Positions 17,303 to 23,460 of a DNA stretch of 54,828 nt are shown in pieces (within the stretch, counting starts at the first letter, position 1; every line of letters begins with the position of its first letter). Source of the DNA: a virus. The stretch spans positions 1-54,828 of the IMG/VR virus record IMGVR_UViG_3300030108_000328; one strand, given 5' to 3'. The notes below the pieces were generated by a model. That model was not told the DNA's origin, did not search any database, and saw only the letters and a list, made by a program, of their open reading frames with translations. The position numbers and the translations under genes are program-made.

Positions 17303-17737
17303 TTACTTACCTCTTCTGGACATACCACCATAAAACATTCCTGTTTTACGCATGTCATTCATCTTGCCACCCTTGGCGTAACCTTTTTTCTTAGGCATAC
17401 CACCCTTGTTTAGTTTTACGCCTCTGCCTTTTAATATATCTGCTTGGGTAACTTTACCGTCACCAGTCAAGTCTGGGAATTTTTTAGCCATACCGCCCTC
17501 ATTTGCTCTAAATTTTCTTGTTTTCTGTGCAATCTTTTTAGGTTGCTTAACAAACTGTTTGCCTTTTGCTTTGCCTTCTCTTTTAGCTTTTGTAGTTGCT
17601 GCATACTCAGCAGAAGACAAAGACTTTATGGCAGCTTCAGGCAAGTATCTTTCCCCAGTCTTAGCACTAGGCTTTCCACTCTTTGTACGCCACTTTTGTT
17701 TTGTCCAGTCTTTTAAACTTTTCTGAGGGGCTTTCAT
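17303..17737 (-). CDS. DUF5872-like basic protein with EF-hand-type loop, 144 aa
   Basis: The N-terminus (KSLKDWTKQKWRTKSGKPS, TGERYLPEAAIKSLSSAEY) is widespread in marine phages and cyanophages; I connect it with DUF5872 from memory. A 12-residue EF-hand/dockerin-like loop DLTGDGKVTQAD follows near residues 90-101, with Asp at positions 1, 5 and 12 of the loop. The C-terminus has the Gly/Lys-rich MPKKKGYAKGG motif also found in the 60-aa gene nearby. Abuts the next gene by one base. Probably nucleic-acid or virion associated; role unknown. Confidence 0.75.
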   Translation of the reverse strand: MKAPQKSLKDWTKQKWRTKSGKPSAKTGERYLPEAAIKSLSSAEYAATTKAKREGKAKGKQFVKQPKKIAQKTRKFRANEGGMAKKFPDLTGDGKVTQADILKGRGVKLNKGGMPKKKGYAKGGKMNDMRKTGMFYGGMSRRGK

Positions 17738-18027
17738 TATCTGTAACCCCCACCCTTAGCTTTGTATTGTTTTGCCAACATCTGTGCTTTTCTCGCAGAC
17801 CATTGTCCAGGTGAACCACCTTTTCCACCTGCTTTGATCCTGTTGAATAGGTTTTTACGCATAGTTGGTTTAGTGTAATTACCTGCTTTGTTGACTGTAC
17901 TACCACCACTAGACATCCCAACTGCTTTTTTTAAAGTCTTTGCTTGACCTGCATGAGTCTTCGAGGCTTTGCTTAAGCCTTTGATTACTTTCTTTACTTT
18001 ATTCTTATTTTGTTTAGATAAAGCCAT
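17737..18027 (-). CDS. Conserved basic marine-phage protein, 96 aa
   Basis: Strongly basic with a C-terminal block RKNLFNRIKAGGKGGSPGQW followed by SARKAQMLAKQYKAKGGG, which I know as one of the commonest unannotated marine phage segments. No catalytic residues or membrane helix. The pattern suggests a nucleic-acid- or membrane-binding small protein. Its ATG lies 5 bases from the neighbouring gene end and its end overlaps the next start by one base. Confidence 0.75.
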   Translation of the reverse strand: MALSKQNKNKVKKVIKGLSKASKTHAGQAKTLKKAVGMSSGGSTVNKAGNYTKPTMRKNLFNRIKAGGKGGSPGQWSARKAQMLAKQYKAKGGGYR

Positions 18028-18031
18028 GACA

Positions 18032-18214
18032 CTATATCTTTACTAATTTATAACCCATTTTTTTAGCGGCTGCTCGTAGTTTAGCAAGTGTCATTTTTGT
18101 AGCACCACCCTTAGAGTAGCCCTTCTTTTTCATGCCACCTTTTGCGTAACCTTTTTTCTTCATGCCACCACGAGCCATACCTTTTTTCTTCATCTTGTTT
18201 CCATGCATTGCCAT
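18032..18214 (-). CDS. Gly/Lys repeat protein, 60 aa
   Basis: Four tandem (M)KKKG(Y/M)(A/S)(K/R)GG units followed by a helix TLAKLRAAAKKMGYKLV. Such short, extremely basic repeat peptides occur widely in marine phages; possible roles are DNA condensation or RNA binding, none shown. Translation start MAMHGNK. Confidence 0.7.
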   Translation of the reverse strand: MAMHGNKMKKKGMARGGMKKKGYAKGGMKKKGYSKGGATKMTLAKLRAAAKKMGYKLVKI

Positions 18215-18216
18215 AG

Positions 18217-18894
18217 TTATTTTTCCTTATATAAATTGTTAAAGACACGTTCCGTATCCCAAATATATTCAACATCTTCTTTAGAGTTAAAGATGTTCTG
18301 ATTAGGTCTAAAGTCTGGTGCGCCTTGACCAGTTTCAAACCAAGCAGGGTGAGTTACTCTCACTCTATTATTGGGTAACGCAACCATGTTACCTGTGTAC
18401 TCTCCTGCATCTAACAACTCCAGAACGTGTGACTGTTTGTGTTGTGCAGGATCATCTGCTACTTCGTTGTCTGTGTAGTCAACAGTGAAGTAATACTTTG
18501 CAGGATAAAACTCTCCATCTACTTTGGCAATCCAAGGAGCAGGAGAAGCCCTTTCTATTTTATATACTGAGTGCGTATGAGACATACAATCCCAGGGTTG
18601 TGCTAAGTATGGTGGTAACTCTGTAGGCCATTCCTCAAGGGGGGTATCTGCCACGAGTGCTGTTAGAGGCATCCTTGCCCACATTGCACCACCATGTATG
18701 TTAGGGCTGTCATCTTCTTCATCAGACTCGCAGCCTGTAAAGATAACCTGGAAACTCAGTGTTCTGTTTGGCATAGTCGTTACTGCTACCACCATACAGT
18801 GCAGGAAGTCTCCATGATATTCCTGCATATTCTTTGTGTATTCTCTTCTTACCCAAGCTTTAAAATAGGGTATGTTACTTTGTAGATACGCCAT
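18217..18894 (-). CDS. Conserved hypothetical protein, 225 aa
   Basis: Starts MAYLQSNIPYFKAWVRREYT at 18894, the start used by the homologues I recall; the frame is open 16 codons further upstream, but that would deepen the overlap with the preceding gene (stop 18875). Mixed alpha/beta, aromatic-rich, containing WARMPLTALVADTPL, YLAQPWDCMSHTHSVY and YYFTVDYTDNE. Abundant in marine phages, function unknown. No signal peptide or membrane helix. The conserved WD-C-S-HTHS stretch could be a metal or active site, a guess. Confidence 0.8.
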   Translation of the reverse strand: MAYLQSNIPYFKAWVRREYTKNMQEYHGDFLHCMVVAVTTMPNRTLSFQVIFTGCESDEEDDSPNIHGGAMWARMPLTALVADTPLEEWPTELPPYLAQPWDCMSHTHSVYKIERASPAPWIAKVDGEFYPAKYYFTVDYTDNEVADDPAQHKQSHVLELLDAGEYTGNMVALPNNRVRVTHPAWFETGQGAPDFRPNQNIFNSKEDVEYIWDTERVFNNLYKEK

Positions 18895-19180
18895 CTTTTT
18901 TGTGTTTCCTTCGCAATTCTGCTTTAGCTTGTTTAAAGACATTTGCTATTGCTGTCTTGCCCATGACTTTAGCACGTTGCTCTGCTACGGTCAATATTTG
19001 GATCTTTCTTGCGTAAGGTTTCTTTAACTTTTTTACTTTGGCTACTGTGGCTTTAGCGTCAGCCATTGTAGCAAACTTGATAGATACTGTATCTTTTGGA
19101 TTCTCATCCGTATATAGTCTACGTCCAGACCCTTTTGGTTTTTTACCTGTTCCTACTTTTGGGTCTTTTTTCTTTTTCAT
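18875..19180 (-). CDS. Conserved basic marine-phage protein, 101 aa
   Basis: Contains GSGRRLYTDENPKDTVSIKF, then MADAKATVAKVKKLKKPYAR and KIQILTVAEQRAK, a highly conserved small protein of marine phages with no known function. Lys-rich at both ends, helical centre. Overlaps the next gene by 20 bases. Confidence 0.75.
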   Translation of the reverse strand: MKKKKDPKVGTGKKPKGSGRRLYTDENPKDTVSIKFATMADAKATVAKVKKLKKPYARKIQILTVAEQRAKVMGKTAIANVFKQAKAELRRKHKKDGVSTK

Positions 19181-19183
19181 TAG

Positions 19184-19279
19184 TTAAGCTTTGCAGTTAC
19201 AGTTAGGCCCACAATTTCTGTTTAAAATTGCACACACTATCCTTTTTAAATATCTCCATAACCATTTTACTATCTTCAT
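19184..19279 (-). CDS. Cys-rich microprotein, 31 aa
   Basis: Reads MKIVKWLWRYLKRIVCAILN then RNCGPNCNCKA: an amphipathic Trp/Arg/Lys helix followed by NCGPNCNC. Its ATG overlaps the preceding TGA as ATGA (19279-19276), so it is probably translated by coupling. Four cysteines in 31 residues suggest metal binding or disulphides; the amphipathic helix suggests membrane contact. No family is recognised. Confidence 0.6.
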   Translation of the reverse strand: MKIVKWLWRYLKRIVCAILNRNCGPNCNCKA

Positions 19280-19470
19280 AGTGAAACTCCCATTTTAATT
19301 TCTTGACACTCTGGTATAGCTAGGTATCCCTGTTGTTGAAAATATCTAGCTACAACCAAAGCTTCTTTAGCACATGCTTCCTCTGTAGGAAACGTTGACG
19401 TTGTTTTTATCATCACCTCACAAGATATTGACGCAGGTGTTGCACAGAGAAGCATAAAGGCTATCCACAT
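19276..19470 (-). CDS. Small secreted two-Cys protein, 64 aa
   Basis: N-terminal signal peptide MWIAFMLLCATPASIS, then FPTEEACAKEALVVARYF and a second Cys 22 residues later (IPECQEI). The FxTxExC...C arrangement also occurs in the proteins at 20548 and 30018, implying a small family of exported disulphide proteins. ATG overlaps the preceding stop (TAATG). Possible roles are periplasmic interference or superinfection exclusion; unproven. Confidence 0.65.
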   Translation of the reverse strand: MWIAFMLLCATPASISCEVMIKTTSTFPTEEACAKEALVVARYFQQQGYLAIPECQEIKMGVSL

Positions 19471-19856
19471 TAGAAACTAACTGTAGCTCCTATTGTTACG
19501 TCACCAAACTCTAGGTCTGAGTCTGTTGATACTTCAGTGTACAAGCTTATGTTTGTGCTAGGAACTGTGTAGTCAACAGTGAAGTCCAGTCCTTGAAAGA
19601 TGTCTCCATCCTCTAACTCTAACATGTCAATGTCTGTAGCCATTGTGAAACCTAGACCCATAGCTGAAAGACCTGCTGATGGTGTTAGCTCCCACTCCCA
19701 GTCTTCTACACCTGTTGTGTAGTTAAGATCTGAGGATGCTCCTATTGATACTGTTTGTCCTGCTACAGAAAAATCTTTTCCGTAAGACGCTGTGGTTGCC
19801 ATCATTGCAGCCAAGCCTACCCATGCTGCTATCACAGCTACTTCTATTTTACTCAT
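19470..19856 (-). CDS. Outer-membrane beta-barrel-like protein with signal peptide, 128 aa
   Basis: Signal peptide of about 26 residues (EVAVIAAWVGLAAMMATTAS), then alternating polar/hydrophobic strands (QTVSIGASSDLNYTTGV, LDFTVDYTVPST, TNISLYTEVSTD) and a C-terminal GDVTIGATVSF ending in Phe, the recognition feature of outer-membrane proteins. The mature part of about 100 residues would make a small barrel or part of one. A phage-encoded outer-membrane protein might block receptors or alter permeability. Also possible: a periplasmic beta protein. Function inferred only. Confidence 0.6.
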   Translation of the reverse strand: MSKIEVAVIAAWVGLAAMMATTASYGKDFSVAGQTVSIGASSDLNYTTGVEDWEWELTPSAGLSAMGLGFTMATDIDMLELEDGDIFQGLDFTVDYTVPSTNISLYTEVSTDSDLEFGDVTIGATVSF

Positions 19857-19873
19857 TTACTTTTAATCCTTTA

Positions 19874-20170
19874 TTACCATTTAACTTTGTTAGCCCAATA
19901 CGCAGCAGACATTTTACCTTTTGCAATATTCTTGCTGTGTCTTGCTTTAAAACTTGCCCTCTTCTTTTTCATTCTATCCGATTCACCTGCTTTGGGTTTA
20001 CCTGCAGTAGAGGCTCCTTGCTGACCAAAGCGAATCAATTTATATTTGCCACCTTCTGATGCCATGACAACGTGAGACTTAGTTGGGTGATCAGGAGTCC
20101 TCTTTGGTTTGTTGACTCCTTTTAACCCTAGCCTTTTCATTGTCGCTTTGACACGCTCAGGTACGCTCAT
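19874..20170 (-). CDS. DUF6321-like small basic protein, 98 aa
   Basis: Contains KRTPDHPTKSHVVMASEGGK, YKLIRFGQQGASTAGKPKAG, SFKARHSKNIAKGK and AAYWANKVKW. I recall this set of motifs as a conserved domain (DUF6321-type) of marine phages. Highly basic, no membrane helix. Overlaps the lipoprotein gene by 4 bases (ATGA). Role unknown. Confidence 0.75.
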   Translation of the reverse strand: MSVPERVKATMKRLGLKGVNKPKRTPDHPTKSHVVMASEGGKYKLIRFGQQGASTAGKPKAGESDRMKKKRASFKARHSKNIAKGKMSAAYWANKVKW

Positions 20171-20547
20171 TTATATCTCTCGTATTTAGGGTTATCTTTC
20201 CTTCCAAATAGTGTCAGTATAAAGTTCATTATACCTCTACCAATTTCTGTAGGTGTTGGCAAGAGCCAACCTAAAATAAGGAGCAACATAACCCAGGGCG
20301 GTATGTTTGTGTTTATAATATCTAAGCTTCCCACTGCACCTGTCTCTACTTCTTTTATTATTTCAGTTTGTATAACATCTCTACCTGCAGACACTTCTTC
20401 GGTCTGCTCAACACTCATTACTGACTGTCGGTTTTCTTTACCTATCTGTGCGTTAGAATTTACTGTAGGACCGTCTGATCCTCCTAGCAACCCCAGAGTA
20501 CTCAAACCACAACCAGATAAAAATAGAACGAGTATTAACCATCGCAT
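20167..20547 (-). CDS. Lipoprotein with C-terminal membrane helix; unimolecular spanin candidate, 126 aa
   Basis: Lipobox LSGC with the lipidated Cys at residue 13 after a very short leader (MRWLILVLFLSG). A polar periplasmic stretch (residues 25-80) is followed by a hydrophobic segment about 82-98 (PPWVMLLLILGWLL), then a second hydrophobic helix and a basic tail. Outer-membrane lipid anchor plus C-terminal inner-membrane helix is the architecture of u-spanins such as T1 gp11 (similar length), which fuse the two membranes in the last step of lysis. It lies beside the endolysin. Alternative: an unrelated lipoprotein. Confidence 0.6.
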   Translation of the reverse strand: MRWLILVLFLSGCGLSTLGLLGGSDGPTVNSNAQIGKENRQSVMSVEQTEEVSAGRDVIQTEIIKEVETGAVGSLDIINTNIPPWVMLLLILGWLLPTPTEIGRGIMNFILTLFGRKDNPKYERYK

Positions 20548-20757
20548 TTATTTCCACTCTCTATCGTCTTTGTTAAAACAGTCAAACTGCAAACCTAAGT
20601 ATTCATTCTCTTCGTACTTTTCCCAGTTTGCGTTCTGAGCAATTACTTCACACTGTTGCTCAGTAAACAGTTCCTGCATGATGTACTGATTGCCTGTGTA
20701 GATCCACTCCTCCCCAGTGTTTCCCCACAGACTTATAACCAGTATAAACTCTTTCAT
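20548..20757 (-). CDS. Small two-Cys protein, 69 aa
   Basis: Short hydrophobic N-terminus (MKEFILVISLWG), then LFTEQQCEVIAQNA and a second Cys 24 residues on (LQFDCF). Shares the F/T-x-E-x-C...C layout with the genes at 19276 and 30018. Probably exported, but the leader is weak. Sits between the spanin candidate and the endolysin. Function unknown. Confidence 0.65.
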   Translation of the reverse strand: MKEFILVISLWGNTGEEWIYTGNQYIMQELFTEQQCEVIAQNANWEKYEENEYLGLQFDCFNKDDREWK

Positions 20758-20759
20758 CT

Positions 20760-21227
20760 CTACATCATCTCAAAATGTGGAGCATCTATAAAAGGTCTAC
20801 GTCCTTGAGATCTTCTTAGATCAACGTAAGCCATCATAGCTTCCTCTGAAGTTCCTGGATATGTTCTGATATCCCCTTCACTCCAGGCTGCTCCCCACTT
20901 GATAGCGCACTCGAACTCTTCTGCTGCTTCTTTAAAAGCGTCACAGATGTCATCGTATAAGTTCAACTCCCACGATACTTCTGGTCCTACGTAGGCTACA
21001 ACATCTACAGCCTGTGAATATCCATCCTCTTGAGGAAGGTGTTTGGATCGCATAGTTTGAGATCTTCCTGCAGCTACGTTAGCCTCTTGCTCTTCTATGG
21101 TTCTTACGCCACACGTCACTCCGAAGTCAACTTCGGTCAGTTCGATAGCTCTTTCAACAACTGAGACTAGATCAGGGTGTACGCCTATCAGTCTTTCTTG
21201 TGATCTTTTACTTAGGTTAAAACTCAT
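20760..21227 (-). CDS. Endolysin: peptidase M15 (L-Ala-D-Glu/VanY-type), 155 aa
   Basis: Zinc peptidase that cuts peptidoglycan cross-bridges at lysis. The zinc-binding pattern SxHLxxxDGYSQAVD gives His63 and Asp75; the third ligand is His151 in DAPHFE, with Asp148 as the likely catalytic acid. GVTCGVRTIEEQ matches the family. Between the WGAAW segment (about 111-115) and the DAPHFE end there is an insertion of about 25 residues. No signal peptide, so a holin is needed. Overlaps the next upstream gene by 4 bases. Confidence 0.85.
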   Translation of the reverse strand: MSFNLSKRSQERLIGVHPDLVSVVERAIELTEVDFGVTCGVRTIEEQEANVAAGRSQTMRSKHLPQEDGYSQAVDVVAYVGPEVSWELNLYDDICDAFKEAAEEFECAIKWGAAWSEGDIRTYPGTSEEAMMAYVDLRRSQGRRPFIDAPHFEMM

Positions 21228-21760
21228 GATCCTGGCCTTCTCTTTGGTCTAACTCTAGGAATAGGTTTCTTTGGTCTTGGTTTTGGCTTTGTAGCTTTTT
21301 TCTTAGGTGGACTAGCCACTGCTTTCTTTGCAGAATCTAAAGCTCTGTTTACAGGAGTACGTGCTTTGTTCCTACCTTTGTTACCAGTGCCTGTTTTTTG
21401 TTTTTTCTTAATCCCTGTTTTAATTCCTACTCTTACGTTGGGTTGAGCTTTCTTTCCTCCTGTATCTTTTGAGGCTGATAGTATACTCGTTACAAGGGTA
21501 GGCGTTAGAAGACCTGCTGCAAGACCACCTGCTCCAACCTTTGCTTCACCTGCAGCCATAGTCACACTTGATTTAATTGCACTAGATATCTTTTGTTCAC
21601 CTGCAGTCTTTGGTCCTTGAAGTAATTTTTTATACCTAACAGGGATGTTCATATTCTGAATCATCTTTTTAGTTACTTTAGCTAGAGGCACTCCTGCCTG
21701 TCTAGCTGCTGACTTTGCTAAAGCTAAAAGTGCTGCTGCTCCTAGTATTGGTGCTGCCAT
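21224..21760 (-). CDS. Basic Ala/Lys-rich protein, 178 aa
   Basis: N-terminus has a hydrophobic Ala-rich helix (APILGAAALLALAKSAARQ), then KVTKKMIQNMNIPVRYKKLL, and a long Lys/Arg/Pro-rich tail from about residue 100 (KKKATKPKPRPKKPIPRVRP). Possibly a membrane- or DNA-binding accessory of the lysis block. Overlaps both neighbours (4 bases and 1 base). Not recognised. Confidence 0.65.
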   Translation of the reverse strand: MAAPILGAAALLALAKSAARQAGVPLAKVTKKMIQNMNIPVRYKKLLQGPKTAGEQKISSAIKSSVTMAAGEAKVGAGGLAAGLLTPTLVTSILSASKDTGGKKAQPNVRVGIKTGIKKKQKTGTGNKGRNKARTPVNRALDSAKKAVASPPKKKATKPKPRPKKPIPRVRPKRRPGS

Positions 21761-22089
21761 TATCTCATATCCTTCTTCATAGCTATTTTGTTGCCCATTG
21801 GCTTCCCTGCCATGTATGCTGTCGCTCCCATGTAGGCTGCTACAACACCAGTCTGTGCAATGTAAAATAGCCCAAGCAAGTCTGCTAGGGCGTTAACTCT
21901 TGTGTCAGATAGTAAAGGAGTAAATAAAATAACTGTGAATACAATCATCATCCCCATTGCTACCCAGGCCATAAACTTTTGAGACTCAGCCTTTTCTTCT
22001 CGTAGCTCTACTTCGAGCATACGCTCTTTCATCGCTATCTCTTCTGCTGTGATCTTACCATCACCGTCTACGTCAAAGTCTATAACCAT
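21760..22089 (-). CDS. EF-hand plus two-TM protein; holin candidate, 109 aa
   Basis: N-terminal canonical EF-hand loop (Asp6, Asp8, Asp10, Lys12, Glu17 of DVDGDGKITAEE), a charged helix to residue 40, then two membrane helices (about 41-62, FMAWVAMGMMIVFTVILF, and 70-92, LGLFYIAQTGVVAAYMGA) and a basic end. Size, topology and position beside the endolysin fit a holin. The calcium loop on the cytoplasmic side is unusual and might link activity to Ca2+. Alternative: another small membrane protein conserved in marine phages. Confidence 0.65.
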   Translation of the reverse strand: MVIDFDVDGDGKITAEEIAMKERMLEVELREEKAESQKFMAWVAMGMMIVFTVILFTPLLSDTRVNALADLLGLFYIAQTGVVAAYMGATAYMAGKPMGNKIAMKKDMR

Positions 22090-22359
22090 CTAATCCCCCA
22101 CAACCTCTTTACTTCCACAGACACGTTCATACACCATGTCTCCAACGTAGGCTTCAGCCCACTTGTTCTCAGTGAAAGTGCAGAACTGCCATAAATCGTT
22201 TACGTCATCGTTCAACACGTTGATTATTTCTTGTTGTTCGTTGACTGTTTCCGTTAAGTGTTCAATATCGTGAACCATTTCACTGGCATACCAAACAACA
22301 CCTGCCAGTTGGACAGCCATTGCTACAACAAGAGCTATAGGTATTTTTAAAGTGTCCAT
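22090..22359 (-). CDS. Single-TM coiled-coil protein, 89 aa
   Basis: One N-terminal membrane helix (KIPIALVVAMAVQLAGVVWY) followed by a coiled coil (EHLTETVNEQQEIINVLNDD) and a C-terminal part with two Cys (QFCTF; ERVCG). Topology (N-in, periplasmic coiled coil) resembles i-spanins and antiholin-type proteins. Lies in the lysis cluster between the holin candidate and the 40-aa peptide. Function not proven. Confidence 0.65.
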   Translation of the reverse strand: MDTLKIPIALVVAMAVQLAGVVWYASEMVHDIEHLTETVNEQQEIINVLNDDVNDLWQFCTFTENKWAEAYVGDMVYERVCGSKEVVGD

Positions 22360-22469
22360 ATAAAAACCATCGCTATAATAAATCCTAGAATAAAACCTAC
22401 TGTCAGTGTTTTTTTGTTAGCTAGGATCATTTTTACACTATACTTCAGCTTTCCCCACTGTTTCTTCAT
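22347..22469 (-). CDS. Membrane microprotein, 40 aa
   Basis: Basic N-terminus (MKKQWGKLKYSVKMILANKK) then a single membrane helix TLTVGFILGFIIAMVFIWTL. The start at 22469 has a near-perfect GGAGG six bases upstream; an internal ATG at 22430 would give 27 residues. Overlaps both neighbours (32 and 13 bases). Small single-TM peptides are common in lysis blocks (antiholin or accessory holin). Confidence 0.6.
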   Translation of the reverse strand: MKKQWGKLKYSVKMILANKKTLTVGFILGFIIAMVFIWTL

Positions 22470-22731
22470 AGCTATCCTCCCACTTTCGTCTTCTATCTGG
22501 ATCTAGAACGTCAAATCTGGACAACATACCCTCCAGGTACATTGATCTTTCTATCCTATCCAGAGATTCCCAGTTTCCTGTGTGTTCAAAGTAGGCTCTA
22601 CGCACATAGAATACATCAGATCTGGGGATGTGTACTCTTCTGAGCTTCTTTTCGTCTTGGTTAGCTAGTGCGTTGTAGAACTCTTCTAGTACTGAGTCTG
22701 ACTCAAAGTACTTAATTCTATTTTTACTCAT
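22438..22731 (-). CDS. Conserved hypothetical protein, first gene of the leftward unit, 97 aa
   Basis: Charged, helical protein (YFESDSVLEEFYNALANQ, VRRAYFEHTGNWESLDRI, YLEGMLSRFDVLDPDRRRKW). Present in many marine phages as far as I recall, function unknown. As the first leftward gene it lies right behind the promoter-like sequence at 22745-22772. No membrane helix or known motif. Confidence 0.7.
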   Translation of the reverse strand: MSKNRIKYFESDSVLEEFYNALANQDEKKLRRVHIPRSDVFYVRRAYFEHTGNWESLDRIERSMYLEGMLSRFDVLDPDRRRKWEDSYEETVGKAEV

Positions 22732-22744
22732 TTTGATTTCGGTA

Positions 22745-22772
22745 GTTGTACTTAAAGTAGTACCTATGTCAA
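22745..22772 (-). promoter_or_regulatory. Leftward promoter with internal inverted repeat
   Basis: Minus strand TTGACA (22772-22767), 16-base spacer, TACAAC (22750-22745). The 16-bp spacing is the same as at the coat promoter. A GTACT/AGTAC inverted repeat at 22748-22763 lies between -35 and -10, ideally placed for repression. It precedes the first late gene (ATG at 22731). Confidence 0.5.
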
Positions 22773-22823
22773 CATACTTTTATCTTTTTTTCCAAAAAAG
22801 GGACAACAAAAGCAGAATATGGG

Positions 22824-22945
22824 GTACTGTAAGTAATACTTTAAGTAGTTACTGTTAGTAATACTAATATTAGTATAAATAAAGGTATAAAAAATAAAGG
22901 TAATGATACCTTAAGTATTACTGTAAGTATATACTAATAGTTATA
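22824..22945. repeat. TACT/AGTA repeat cluster
   Basis: Direct and inverted copies of TAAGTA(A/T)TAC-like words recur: gtactgtaagtaatact, tttaagtagttact, gttagtaatact, then a perfect 16-bp palindrome ATACTAATATTAGTAT at 22861-22876, and ttaagtattactgtaagtat. Similar words reappear at 29.35-29.44 kb. Iteron-like arrangement: origin or regulator binding region. Confidence 0.5.
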
Positions 22946-23118
22946 CACGCTTCAAGTATAAAACAACAGGATAATACACGCCATGACACTATGTCACACC
23001 CATAAGACGTAAGCATATACTTTTATATCTAGTTATAATTAGAACAAACCCCTTGTCATCCAGGACTATATACTTGTTCTTTACCTTATATAGTTTCATA
23101 TCGTTAGTTATATCCAAA

Positions 23119-23128
23119 TGTGATCACA
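23119..23128. promoter_or_regulatory. TGTGATCACA palindrome, copy 1
   Basis: Perfect 10-bp palindrome. Two identical copies follow at 23376-23385 and 23451-23460. The half site TGTGA/TCACA is that of CRP-family sites but without their 6-bp spacer. Confidence 0.5.
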
Positions 23129-23130
23129 AC

Positions 23131-23149
23131 TCAAGTGTAAACCACTTGA
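23131..23149. promoter_or_regulatory. Perfect inverted repeat TCAAGTG-N5-CACTTGA
   Basis: Seven-bp arms with a five-base centre (TAAAC), 3 bp from the first TGTGATCACA. Could be an operator or a hairpin; no U-run follows. Confidence 0.5.
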
Positions 23150-23268
23150 TTAACAATGTGGTTAACAGACCTAAAATACCCCTCTCTGTCATTGAGCATA
23201 CACGTATACGTATATACCCACCATGGACCATGCACGCTATGCCTTTATTACCTTTTGTTAGGCAGATA

Positions 23269-23368
23269 GTTTAATATTAAACTACTTTTTGTTTAGCGTT
23301 AACCGTTTCAGTATAATTTTAGTTTAACATTAAACTATTTTCTGCGGGAATACTGTTTAGTATTGAAC
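23269..23368. promoter_or_regulatory. Four-site operator-like array (GTTTA-N3-TTRAMC)
   Basis: Sites start at 23269 (GTTTAATATTAAAC, the core of a 16-bp perfect palindrome at 23268-23283), 23291 (GTTTAGCGTTAACC), 23322 (GTTTAACATTAAAC) and 23355 (GTTTAGTATTGAAC). Spacings of 22, 31 and 33 bp are near two and three helical turns, so a bound protein would occupy one face of the DNA. Typical of cooperative phage repressor or initiator sites. Confidence 0.6.
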
Positions 23369-23375
23369 TTTTATT

Positions 23376-23385
23376 TGTGATCACA
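23376..23385. promoter_or_regulatory. TGTGATCACA palindrome, copy 2
   Basis: Identical to copy 1; lies 8 bp after the last site of the GTTTA array. Confidence 0.5.
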
Positions 23386-23450
23386 GAATAACAGTGCGGA
23401 TGCATATCCCCCAGTCTCATTTGGTCACTCAGAATATACCCCTAGTTTTT

Positions 23451-23460
23451 TGTGATCACA
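23451..23460. promoter_or_regulatory. TGTGATCACA palindrome, copy 3
   Basis: Identical to copies 1 and 2; followed about 110 bp later by a half-site GGTCACA. About 250 bp upstream of the first rightward gene. Confidence 0.5.

Noticed and set aside
23053-23274. 73-codon plus-strand frame in the divergent control region
   Set aside because: No ribosome binding site, AT-driven composition, and it spans palindromes and inverted repeats that look regulatory.
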